DNA from: Colias croceus
Lineage: Eukaryota; Arthropoda; Insecta; Lepidoptera; Pieridae
Assembly: GCF_905220415.1 (NCBI RefSeq)
Contig: NC_059542.1
Span: 1,674,001-1,738,000, forward strand
Reading direction: 5' to 3'
Length of the DNA: 64,000 bases
This document shows, in pieces, positions 12,701-26,000 of this stretch. The notes below the pieces were generated by a model, which saw only the letters and a program-made list of their open reading frames with translations, had not been told where the DNA came from and ran no database searches. The translations under genes were made by a program, and so were the position numbers. How positions within the stretch are numbered: the stretch's first letter is position 1; every line of letters begins with the position of its first letter.

Positions 12701-13539
12701 CTACTACATTTTTACTGCGTATAAGTAATAACAGAGATAAGCGTATTGACCGATTAAAATGCGGCAATTTGAAACCTCATATGTTTCAGTACATTCTGTG
12801 CATGCCTATTAGTAAGTTTACCTTCAAGTGAAAATTTTGAATTCATTGAATCTTACGCAATAGATATTGCAAGCGAGAACTGATAGCTTACACATGCGGC
12901 TATGTTATACTAAACGCGCCGTAATTCAACTCTCATTCATATCTTCCCATGAATTGGGGTTTAATGGATGCAACAACAAAATCATTCATTTGCACTTAAA
13001 ACTTAGGCAAACAGTACACTATTTATAAAAGAAACTGTTTATGATTCCAGTCTGCTTCTGCACTTCAGCTCCGCTAACTCCACGTAGAAATAGAGAAAAT
13101 CTATAGCATTTGCAATATGAATTTAGCCAAGATCGGAAACCGTAAAAAGGTTACAAATTAAATCTTTCAATAAATAAAGTTAGCTTTGATCGCTCACAAA
13201 CATTAATCTTACGTCGTTTCACACGGATCCAATCTGATTGATACAAAGGATTAAAAGATTTATTCAGTAAATCGTCTACGTCAATCACGCCTCATAAATT
13301 TCCTAGACAACATTTCAGGAAATACATTAAACCTTCGATAATTGCCAAAAATCAATCAATACGTCGCTTTTCAACCTTTTAATTCACCACTTTTGAGGGT
13401 GAAATTATTTAAGTCCGGTTGTCGATTGTAAATCATTAATCGTTATCCAATTACCGATCAGCATTAGTTGAATCTGGGCCAAAACGATAAGGCGACTACA
13501 TTTCAATAAGCAAAGCTTTGAATCGGTTCGCCCTACATA
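9727..13539. other. Intergenic DNA
   Basis: AT-rich intergenic sequence between the uncharacterised gene and Limpet. Apart from the retroelement tail at 11660-11775 I see no gene or RNA. Small ORFs at 10193, 11096 and 12460 have AT-driven compositions and no splice context. Confidence 0.5.
11660..11775 (+). mobile_element. 3' tail of a LINE or derived SINE
   Basis: The text around TGGGCGGTGGTGATTACCTC, then GGTGACCCACTTGC and an A-rich end, matches in layout the sequence at 33873-33989. It resembles the very common lepidopteran non-LTR 3' tail as I remember it. Truncated and diverged. Confidence 0.5.
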
Positions 13540-13845
13540 TCACAAGTGCAGGGGATCGTGTGAGCAACACGGACATAGGGGATCTTGAAGCTGCGAGGAA
13601 ACCGATCGTGACCGGTTAGCGAAGGAAACGTACACGCTCAAATCTCCGGACGTTTGGAAACGCCCGCCCGCGCACCTGCCCTCTCCGTCACTCATCCAAA
13701 TTTAAATCCCAAACTCTCCCCACCGTCGCGTTCGCTAAACATTCTGGAATAATTCCTGCGATTCAGGCACCGGTACTCGCCATTCGATTTCGGGTCGCAA
13801 CCGCGTTCAGTGATATCCTAAGAAATAATCTGATAGACTTCAGCC
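13540..13845 (+). promoter_or_regulatory. Lmpt: Promoter and 5' UTR region of Limpet
   Basis: GC rises sharply across this stretch, with CpGs and C-rich runs, right before the Limpet start codon. An insect initiator-like TTCAGT lies at 13806-13811, 35-40 nt before ATG. No TATA box is evident at the expected spacing. The ATG context is CAGCCATGG. An acceptor-like CTTCAG just before the ATG means a spliced 5' UTR cannot be excluded. Confidence 0.45.
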
Positions 13846-14000
13846 ATGGCTGACGTAGACGTTCAAGTCCAGTATACCACCACGGAACGCAAGACCAGGA
13901 AGGTCAAGAAGACCTCCAAGCGTAGGGAATCTAAGGATGGCGAGGTCACAGTCACAGAACTCGAGCAGACAAACAACACCACCACCACCAACGACGATGG
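13846..14000 (+). CDS. Lmpt: Limpet exon 1
   Basis: Encodes MADVDVQVQYTTTERKTRKV and on to a poly-Thr/Asn run (residues 1-51 plus two bases). The donor is GG/GTATGT at 14001. Without splicing the frame stops at once (GYV then TAG). Confidence 0.85.
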
Positions 14001-17000
14001 GTATGTGTAGTGGTGGCCAAACCCCTTGACCCCGTGCATAGTGCGATGTGACAGTGTGTTGCAGTCTAGTGTCTTTCTCGTTCCGCTTTTAGTGATTTTA
14101 TCAAAAATGCACAGCTTTATCGTAACCTTTTGGCCACCCTCACATACCCAAACTTATTTAAGGTATACGAGAATTCAATTTAATTCATATCTAAAAAGAT
14201 TAATGTTACGTGAAATTCTTATAAAAACAAATACAACCAACCAATAAACAAAAAAAAAAAATAAACGATTTAAAAAACGAATTATATGTAAATGTGCTAT
14301 CAAAAATAAATAATGCAAACAACATTGCCCCTGAACTTGAGATTGAAACAGAACATGTCGTCTATTTTTGTTCCCTGCATTAAATCGTCCATTGCGTAGT
14401 TTACATTGATTTTCTTTTTTTCAGCTTATTTTTAGTGACGAGTACACCAAGGCGATGAACAAGGACTGGCATAGCGGTCACTTCTGCTGCTGGCAGTGCG
14501 ATGAGTCGCTGACAGGACAGCGCTATGTGCTCAGGGACGAGCACCCTTTCTGCATCAAGTGCTACGAGAACGCCTTCGCTAACGGCTGCGAAGAATGCAA
14601 CAAGACCATCGGTATCGACTCCAAGGTGAGAAATTACACCTTCTGTTCGGAACAGTAACACTATGCCAATCTTAGAAAAAATATCATTTTGGAAATCATA
14701 ATATTTTTTAAACTAAACGAATTTGAATTTGAAACTGAATTGGTAGATGCGTAATTCAAGTTTACAAACAACCGGTAATCAAATCTAAAATCTCAAATGG
14801 AAATGTGTCATTGCTGTGCTAAATATACAATTACACAAGATTTACACGAATCGTTAAATCTATCAGAATCACATAATTGGCGTAGTTTTGGCCAGAATCT
14901 TGTTTATCGTGTAAATGCGTAAATCTAAAACATTATGCAATAGATCCTATCTCATAAATAGTGGACGTGGTGCTAACGGTATTAAGATCATTGTATCGCG
15001 ATCAGAATAGCTATGGAGTCAGTGGTATTGCTTAGCTTTGTTACGATCAAATTTAGTTTGTCACTCCAGTCGGCCCAGATTCTTCAAGCGTACCTCTGCA
15101 CACGGCCCCAGACTGAACGCTGCCAAGCCAACATAAAGAATACAGCTACGCCAAACACTACATTTATCTAAAGCCGGACGAACGACTTTTCCTGTCATAC
15201 CAAACAATCATAACTAACACATTGTTATTAGTTGGGATCATTTCCAGACCATCTAAATTTAAAAACCCATTTCGAGTCGCAAGAAAGCAAAAGTAATACA
15301 ATCTCAAAGCACGTCTGTACATTTTAAGTGCACCGTCGAATTAGTTTTGAGAAAGGCAGTAAATTGTACGAACATAAACATTGGTAACATTGTTAGGGAT
15401 TGCGATATTATTTTCAACAAAACTCATAACAAATAGTTAAATTTTTGGAAGCAAATCTACCGCGCGAACGTCTATTTCTGGGTCGGAAACAGTATTATAT
15501 TCGTGTTTCGTTTTGTTTCAACCTTGACAAGCCATGGGTGGATCCATCAGGCGGTTCTTTAAGATTTATATATGATTCAATTTTAACTAAGTATTTCGTA
15601 AGCGTCCAAAATAAACATCTATATTTTATTGACATTACGACATTTAGTTTTGAACGTGAGTTCAGAACTGTTTGCACTAAATATAGAATAGAATGAGGGG
15701 AGTTTAATTCTGAATGTGAGCACATTCGTCACCATACACTACACTTTCACTTAGATATATTTCAATTTCAGTAATGTAAACAAGTTTATTTTGATATCGT
15801 AAACAAGTATGTTTCAATTTCAGTAATGTAAACATGTTTATTTTGATATCGTAAAGTATCAACTTTAATTATGTTCGTAGAATGATTAATGGCTTAGGGA
15901 TGACTATTTTTAAGAGAATATCTTAAACATTTTGGAAAACAGCTGTAAAGTTAAAAAATATTGGGAAATATTATCAGTAGGTAGAACGTGTATAATTAAT
16001 ATTTTTTTACTGGATGATTCGCAACAATTAGCAATAATTCCTAATCAATGTGAGCTTAAAAAGCTATCAGTGTACGTAGGCGTCCAATAATCATTGAACT
16101 AAATGATCCTTGCCAAGCATAAATACGATAGGTGGAGACCAATCGTACTAAGGATTCATTAATTCGCCCACACGCCGATTGTTTTTTGTTTTGCTTTGCG
16201 TTGGGATTTCCATAGAGCGATCACGTTTGCGTCCCTATTTGTAAACTTCGTCTTTTAGTTTATCTATTAGTTTTAAAAAGTCATTTATAATAATGACGAT
16301 AGAATTAATATAATGTTGTGATTGTTCGCTGTTTTTGTAATAATCATTACCGCCCGATTTGGCTTCGCTGATATTAAACAGAGATAAAAGTTATCCAATT
16401 TTTTGTCTTGGTCGTTTGTTATTTGAGTAAATTCGTTCTAAATTCAACAAACATTTTTGTGTCTTCCTCAACAATTTCACATATACTTACAATAGAAGCT
16501 TTATAACTCACTTAAATTTAACATTAATTTTGCGTCGAATGTAGCACAACAATACTTTTGAACAAGTAACCTTTGACTGGACAAAGGAACATATGTCTGC
16601 TATCCAATAGGACTTGTTCGGACGAATACTGACATTCGTATCACTTTTCTACTTATAATTTTACTTAAGCTCTATAATCTATGCTTTCCTCCAGGATCTG
16701 TCGTACAAGGACAAGCACTGGCACGAGGCCTGCTTCCTCTGCGCCAAGTGCCGCGTATCGCTCGTCGACAAGCAGTTCGGCTCGAAGCACGACAAGATCT
16801 ACTGCGGCAACTGCTATGACGCGCAGTTCGCGAGCCGCTGCGATGGCTGCGGTCAGGTGTTCCGTGCTGGTGAGTGGAATTTTGAATAGATTCGTTGCCA
16901 TGGTGACAGTGGTTACTACTCTAATATGACAAGCACGAGGATGACGATGAGGCGTGCTTTCTCTGCGCTAAGTGTCGCGTGTTCCATGATGCTGAGTTTA

Positions 17001-20000
17001 TGTTGCGTTACCATGGTAAGCGTGTTTACCATGCGTACGAGTCTTTCAATAGTTTTTGAAGATGTTGTAGACTACTATCTGGTTTCCCTGTCTGGATATC
17101 GTCTGTTTGTTAGTTGAATTACGGATAATGAGTGAAATTTTGTATCAAAAATTTGTAAATATCAGTTATGATTATGAATCCGACCGTAAATCTTCTACGT
17201 TGCTATGGAAACCGTAGTTACCATAAATAGCCATATTATCCATTTTAATTGTAATTACCATATTAAAACACCAAAACAATAGAGCTTAAAAAATACAGAC
17301 CAGCAAAACAAAAATTACATTTCTCTACTCAGCGAGTGTGCAGGTTTTAAACGAGCCTGCGTTGTATTCATATACAGTTTTCAGTTGTTCAAGCTTTGAG
17401 TACCGCCATGAAAGGGGAGCTTGAAACTGTTTGAGAGCCTGAAATTATGTTCAGTTAACGTGGAGCGAAATAACGAGGAGTTTAAACAAGTTATAAACGA
17501 TCGGGACGGCCTTTTCGAAATACTCAAACTGTTTTGTAAATGGTGTGATGTGTAAAGTTTTGATATAGTTGAGTTAATACAGTTTGGCTTCACTTTTGTG
17601 TAATTTTTAGGTTACAATTTCATTGAAAACTTGTTACATATTTTTGTTCTATGTACTATTACAAAAAATCGTTTTCAAAATCTAACTATCGTTACATCTT
17701 TTTCTTATTTAATGCATGTTATAAAACAATAAAATAAAATATTCTGTAATATTTACAAAAGTGACACGTCCATTAAAAATTTTTCCAAATCCATTCTAAG
17801 TTCAGATATAAAAACGTATCAGAGCATATATTTATGAAAATTCAAAGTTAGTTAAAGTACCATAGTGTATTAGTATGGAAATATTTTGATATTGGATTTT
17901 CGATTATCTCACAAACGATAAATCACATTCAGGGCTTACCAATAAGTACATTGATAGTATAGTAGTACATTGATCTGCTTTTAGTTCTATTACGTTCATA
18001 AAATCAGTCGTTATTACATTTTGATGCGCCTTTTCATATTTAATAGCAGAGATTACACTTTCATGAAGGTTTGACTTCACAATATGTAGTGTGTGTAGTG
18101 TGTACCTACTGTGTGTACATATAGTTGGTATTAAAGAAAACTGTATTTAGCAACAGCATTAATGATATAGATATTGAACTTTTTAGGGTTCCGTACCTCA
18201 AAAGGAAAAAACGGAACCCTTATAGGATCACTTTGTTGTCCGTCTGTCAAGACCCTTTTTCTCAGGAACGCGTGGAGATATGAAGCTGAAATTTATATCA
18301 ATTACTCTGGTCTACTGTCCCTTGAAGCTGTGAAAAAATCAAACTTCTAAGCCAACGCAATCAAAAGATACAGCCGTTTATGCCGCAAATTTTCGACACT
18401 TGCAAGGGAATCAAAACCTACAGCGTGCTTTCCGTGAACTCAGAATCTTGAAATTTGGTTTGAAGCAACGTCTTATAGCATAGATAAAGGAAAAATTACG
18501 AAAACCATAAATTTTTAGTTACATCACATAATATATATTTTTTTAATAATTTTAAACTTACTACCCATTTCCTCATAAACGCGTAGAGGTATTAAATTGA
18601 AATTCATACCAAATTATGGTATTAAATACGTAAGTAGTAAATAGGTATTAAATACGGAACCCTCGGTGCGTGAGTCCGACTCGCACTTGGCCGGTTTTTT
18701 TATGATATTGTGATTCGTTTCTCATTAAAGTCAATCCATAAGTTGATTATCGAAGCTCAAGCAAATAGTTGAGTAGTAGTTTGATATAGACCGACGCAAA
18801 TGTTATTTTTAATCGTTTCACACCTAAATATGGTGTGTATTGAATATACATTATTGCGGATTTGTAACATATGCAATAAAGCTTGACTCACGATGCTACA
18901 CACGGTCTTAGAGATTGTGCAACGTTTATTTCTATTTTATGAAATCTTTAATCTAACTAGTAAAAAACTAAATATTTGAAAAATATTTATAAATTGTATA
19001 TTAATTAGTTTTAATGGTATGCAATGCAGGAGGATTAAAATTGACAAAATTTCAATTTCGTTTTGTTTATAGGTAGGTATAAAATCTGGTAATCTGGTAT
19101 AAAATCAGGTATAAAATCTGAATATGAACTTAAATGATACCATCTTAATAGTTGCATAATTTGATATATATGCATTATGCATCTCACCATTTCCATATTT
19201 ATGACTGTGCAATAGCTGAAAATCTCTTTTTTGCAATAAGTAGTACATTTACATTACAAAAAATAGTCCCATGAATCATTAATTTAAACTTTTGCACTGT
19301 TAATAGCGACCCTTATAAAATGCATTATATCTTAAAACTGTGCTCGTCAATCATGAAAGCCATGCGTTCCATTTCTGCTGACTGTGCCCATATAAGTGCT
19401 CTTAGTTACCCTGGCTAGACTAGTTAAGGAGTTCTTAAGGTGATTTCATAAAAAAAAAACTGATTGTCATTGCCATAGCCTTGTCGGCGCATGCGCGTTA
19501 CGATTTTAACATTTTAAGCATTCCTTATTTTTCTTCCGATATGAGCAGGTTGTTTTAAAAGATTTAATAAATTAATTATTACATATTTTTTAAACATTAA
19601 ATCTATTAAATGCGCGCGTTTAAAATCAAGTAGAGATTGAAGAAATTATTTTCATAAAATAGAGAATTATGGATCAAAATGTCTTGAATGTAAATATCCG
19701 TAACTCTATCTAGTCTATATATTACAACATTATATAACACTTAATATATTGCCAAGGAACGACAATTCATTCATTACTACGTTAGAATAAAATACGTCAA
19801 TTAAATCTTATAAAATGAATCCTTATATTTCCTAAACCTTTAGATGGACAGAATTAAATTAGTGTATACGAGAATATACGACTAATAATAATTAATAGGA
19901 AGCCAAATAAAAGCGAATACGATTGGAAGAATAAATTGGATGCGTAATTGGTTAGTTTGGGGCTGCCTTACTATTACTGTATTACACATCATTACATTAT

Positions 20001-23000
20001 GTCGATATACATTTACTATAAATGTGCATGTACATTGTACAACTACTCATTGAATACATAATATAAATTGTATTATTATCGTAATTTGTGAGTGTTTTTG
20101 GCACAATTTAGGTTTCGTATCCTGGAAAACTTTTTATACTGATAAAAATACTTTGAATATATTGATTTAAACGTAGTTAGATTATAATTAAAATGTAATT
20201 AGATTATAATTTTATATCCGAGTGTGGGTGAGTTAATCGTTTTAATTGTACTTCAATGAGCTTCTGACTTGCATAAATGATTAAAGTATAGAACTCATCT
20301 TAAATGCGAACAATGATGTTCCTGCTTTTGTGAAAATGTAGCACAATTATTAGGTAGGTATACTATTTTAGTAGATATTTTTGTCTCCCAAACATTAAAA
20401 AGTGGCGATTTTTCACCAGATTTTAAAATAATTTACACAAATTCTTGACTATAAATGCGAATCCGTTTTTTTTTTTATACTAATGTAGCAATACCTATTC
20501 GTAATAAATTTTATAATCATTGTGAAAAATATGTTCAAGTTATTTGTAATGCAGATAAAGCACATATGAATTAACGTCATTCCCAACGTGATACGATTTC
20601 TGTAATCAATGTTTTTCCCTCATTTATATATTTTTAGCTAAGTTTTTAACATATACCTACAATATTTAGTCTTAGTGCCCTTACGCACTAGCGGTTAACC
20701 GCGGGGGCGGCTAACCGCGTGGTTAGCCGCTTTCCCATTTTAATATGCAACCGCTTATGATTTTGTGGCGGTTTAGTGCGTACAATCATAAGCAGTTGCA
20801 TATTAAAAATGCGTAAGGGCACTTAGGAAGGTATATTTTAATCGCAATATCCACCTTTGAAACCTATTTAAATATCTATACATTAGGCCCATGTCCTTTC
20901 CAGGAACTGTTTTATTACATAATATTAATAGAGTTTATTTTTAAACATCGTACGATAATAGATATTACATATTCTGACCACACCTAATTTGTAGTAGGTA
21001 AGACTCATCACTATTAAATGACACTAATGCTTAACTTAAGTGGACTGACTCATCGCGTAGGTGGGATATAAATAAATATTTTATTTTACTTACTTGTGCT
21101 CATCGATCCCTTACCGGATTCTGCAAAACCTTGAAAGGTTATAAACAAATATTTTTTTTGAGAGAATACAAAGCGTTTTCTTTTTAGGTTATATACAGTT
21201 TCGTTAAATATCTTTTTATACTCTGTTGCATTCAAATGTCAATTTAAATTAGCAATGGATGTCGGACATAATAATCAGAACAACTGTACAGGAGGGGAGA
21301 ATTGTATTTTTATTTATTTGTGTCAGTGTTAAATACAAGTACAATTATTTTATGTTATTATTAGTTAAACGATTGTGTGCTATTTTCTATAATTGATTCA
21401 CATACAAAACGGCTAGATCATAAAAATATAACAATGTCTTCTTTCGCACAGTGGGTTATAACAAATGGTTATAACGTCATTATTTATCTCATCTCAAGAG
21501 CATCTGTGTCATTAATTTAGCAGGCGATTTAAGATAACGTGACATCTCGACATTAATCAACGATTTAGGCATTAATAATAACTATTATAATATAATTCCT
21601 TCTAATATTTAAAGTATAATATATTCGGTCAATAAAGAAAAATATGAAGTGTAAATTTTGAATTAGATATTAATATCATTGCTATATTATTAATTCTTAA
21701 AATGATGACATAAAAATAATTAATCATTCAAATAAATTACAATACAACCACCTAAATTTAAATCAAAGTGATAAATCGTTATAATTATCAAAACAATGAA
21801 GCGCGATCGGAACTTTGGGAAGAGTAATAAAAAATATTGAATCATTACTTCCTCATTGTATTATCCTGTAAGCGAATTGAAATTGTCTTATCGTATCCGA
21901 TCAATTAAGTTCAATCAACAGCCTACATCCTACGGTGTGTCTGTCGGCCGCTACATCAGTACCGCACCGTAAGCCGAGAAGCCTGCACGGCCCCATACGA
22001 GAAATAACCGCGAAAAAAAAAACAATCTGTCAAACTTTACGCGGGAAAATTATTAACAAAATATTTTTTATCTATATCCTCAATTGTGCGTTTTTAATAA
22101 TCGAAAAAAATGTCAGCTGATGTGCTAAGTGAAGATTTTAAAACCCGCCTGCATTTCACAACAAAAACAGTAGGGCAGGAAAGAATACGGAGAGCGAGGG
22201 AAAATAAGGAAGATGTCGCCATTTTATCAATGTTCCTCCCGAATGCGACGGCTGAGCGGGAAAACAAAAAGTTCTGTTGTGCCATGAAGGATCAATGCTT
22301 TTTGGGCGATCCGCGAAAAACTATCGCAGGTGATTTTTTATGCTTTTAGTTCAAAAGGCGGGAAGTTGAAAAGGGGCACTTTCTAAAACTTGCGTTGCAA
22401 CAATTTTTCAGTTAACATAATGTAAATAAGCATACAGCAAAATACAAATTTATAAAACTCGATTAAATGTTTTCTAAATATTGCTGCAAATCTATACACA
22501 CTTCCTGCCAACTTGATTATACAGTCATTAGTACAGTTTTAATTATTATAAATAAACATTGAATAAATATTAACAGTCTGGCTTTTCTACAATTATTTAT
22601 ATATGAATGAATTTATATGAATTTAATTTAATCAAGTAGTTAAGAAAATGAAAATTAGTACATGCCTGTGTATTAATAATGCCAATATGTTATTTAAATT
22701 ATTTTCAGATATATTTAATAAACTCGTGAAAGACCTTTTAAAGTTATGTACAAAACTAAACCGATATTTAGTTAAATATAAAGGTGTGTGTTTATAATAT
22801 CTTCTTCATACTAAATTTTACGTCTGCAAATTTTAAATATTAGCTCATCATCATCCAACGTAAATATTTACATAGCTTTATACACTATATGCTAATTCGT
22901 ATTATTGCCTTAACCTCAATTCGATAGGTGTGAAGAGTTATTGACAAATTTGAAGTATTTTAGCTAATTTTGTTTTTATAACGTGCCTGGACGTAAGAGG

Positions 23001-26000
23001 TAATAATATAATATTCGGATGAATTCAATTATTTGTAAGATAATAAATAAAATAAATTGCTGTTCTACTAACTATTCAGGGATATTTATAAGTACTATAG
23101 GTACGTATACGAAACACGAAACCGTACATAAATATTAAATACATTCTCAATATAGGTATATACTCTAACGCGACATAATATTGCAATGTAAATCAATTAA
23201 CTAAATAAATATTGTCTATAGCGATAATAAATTTAACTGCCTCTTTAAAATAACCTCAAGTAAAGAGTAATAGATTATGCTCGTAAAATTTTCACTAAAG
23301 GTTTGGTCTCCGGAAATAGACTAACCTTTTAAATTACAATAAGTCTTACATTATAATTTAAAGTTAGTTCCTACAGGCTACACATGATATACTCCTATAA
23401 AAATTATTTTAGGCTAGTTTTGAAAATTTTATTTTACGCGTTACCAATACGTGACAATTCTATATTCGAAACGTTTTCCTATAGTTAATTTTTTTTTTTC
23501 GAGTATATGAAATTAAACCAAGTCAATAGGTAGGTATTAAATTATTCGCAGACAAAATCGCAGTAAAAGCTTTCTTTCCATCATAATATTTACATCAATT
23601 GAAAAATTATAATAAAAAGAGCATTCAAATAAAAGGCAGCATGAATGAACACACATTAAGTTAAACTGTTCAGAAATTGTACATTTTTTGTATAATAACA
23701 TGATAAAACAAATAATGTATTCAAATCGTAAAGAGTATTATGATAATGGACCTTTTGTTTTTACTTTTTACGTTTAAATTAATGTTGAATATTACTGGGG
23801 AAGTTCTTTTGAATTATGTAACAAAGAGTTGTTTGAAAATTATTATTATTACGAAGCTAAAAGCCCGTAATATATATACATAGGTACTTTTATTATTTAC
23901 TAGCTTTCCGCCGGCGGCTCCGCCCGCGGTTTCAAAGAAAAACTCGCATAGTTCCTGTTCCCGTGGAATTTCCGGGATAACACCTATTCTATATTACTCG
24001 TGGATAATGTAGCTTTCGAATGGTGAAAGAATTTTTAAAATCGGTCCATTAGTTTATGAGCCTATTCATTACAATAAAAAAAAAACAAACAAACAAAGAT
24101 TTCCTCTTTATAATATTATATTAGTGTAGATTATTTATTTAATTAATATGTAGATTGAAGGTTGTTTATAATACAAACGGAAAAGTCAACTATTTGATCT
24201 AAGCTTGCAGATATTTTTTATCCTATTTTCTCGAAAACTGTAAAAATAGAGGTAAAGATTTTTATACCTATAGCTAATTAATTATTATTGTCTGTTAATA
24301 TATACGTCTTACGTCAATACCACCAACTGTGTAATTAGATTTTATTAATTAAACAATCAGCATTAACATAATAATTAATTAATAGACAAACGATAGCAAA
24401 CGAAATTAACCTTAGAATAACAAACATGTCCAAAAATTCTTTATAATAAAATAGAATCTGAAAATGGTTTAGGTTTTATAACCAGTTTGCGTGTTTTATC
24501 GAATTCATTTGATTAAGTTCATTTGAATTGTTATAATACACGTTATTATTTGTATAATTTAGTTTGTCAAATCATATAAAAATTCACGTAAAATTATAGT
24601 AAATAGGTAGTAGATTTCGTTCTTATTGAAAGCAATCGCTAATTAAGTAAATCAAGTTATAAACAAAAAATGCCTGTTAATAAATTATTAAAAAAGGCTC
24701 CAAAAGCATAATTTACCAAACGTGGAAGTAAGCAATATACTGGAAGTGAATAAAACCTTCGTAAACACTGAAATGTCACTTTATCTTGACATACCAAAAA
24801 ACACGTTTCCATATTGGACAGTATAAATTGCCGCCTTTTAGTTCATCAGAACTGCATTACTCACTGCATTGCCTTCATTCCGAATTTATCTCGCAAGGGG
24901 TGAAGGTGCCACAGATAATGTTAAAATTTAATTAACTACTCAATGCCTGAAAAGGGTAACATCGGGATTACCCGATTAATAGAATTACCAAAGCTATATA
25001 CAGTACTGTATAGTGTTGGTAATTATTTTTAGGCTATTAAACTTTTATTATAATAATCTAATTAATTATTATCTATTTCTAAAAGCTCAAAACTTAATAA
25101 CAACACGGTATATTAGTTTTTTATAAATTTAAATATAACTTTAACTACATATTTTTTCTGGCCCAGGAATAAGCTTTCTTGGCAAAGTTACTTTGTTTTT
25201 ATTCCTGTCCTTACGAACGGACGCAACGGAGAAATTTCTGTTTAGGCACCACACAACCCGTCCCTTAGTTTATTTAACTATGTACAATCTTATTCAAACT
25301 GTATAATTTATCTTCTGTAGAAATTCTGGTTAGGATTGATTTGAAGGAAATCTATCCCTACAATTTGACAAATGTTATACGGTTTCAGTCGCAGTATAAT
25401 ATTACATTGAAACTTAATATGACAACATTGTTTGTTTATGAAATTGACCATAATTGAGTCGCTTCGTTTAGTATTTACTTCAACAAAATATAGTATTTAT
25501 CTACAGCTATTGAATGCTATGTCAATATCTACACCTCGTTTAGTCTTTATAATATTATTTTATGGACTTAACGAGACTTAACGTAAGTGGCGTTTGAAAA
25601 CATAGGCAGTAAAAAATAATACCTATAGAAAATTAATCAATCTACAAAAGTTCGAAAACTGTTTTTTTTTAGAAAAGAATTTAAATAGAAATCGAAACCT
25701 TTCTTTGAAAATTACACACCTATTGGAATATTTCTCAACCGAAGAAAGAAATTCGATCCTCTTTCTGCACAACGATACCAAAATAAAGGCGAGAAATTTT
25801 TATATCTAAGAATACTTTTCGTAAATAACACATTTACCATACAAGGCAGAAACCCTACCAAGTAAAGTGGACAATCGAATCGTATAATTTATGTTATATC
25901 TGTAAATGGTATGCCATATGGCAGTTTGCCTCTACCTCAAGCGATATCACTCGATTAGCGCGACCCTTGGCCTGCTTGCAATTGGTCATAATACTGACAC

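Noticed and set aside
14423..14436. Alternative acceptor at 14424 for Limpet exon 2
   Set aside because: It gives phase 0, which does not match the phase 2 donor of exon 1. The AG at 14434-14435 does.
15445..15696. 83-codon ORF in Limpet intron 2 as an alternative exon
   Set aside because: No ATG start, no good splice sites in a usable phase, no LIM or other motif.
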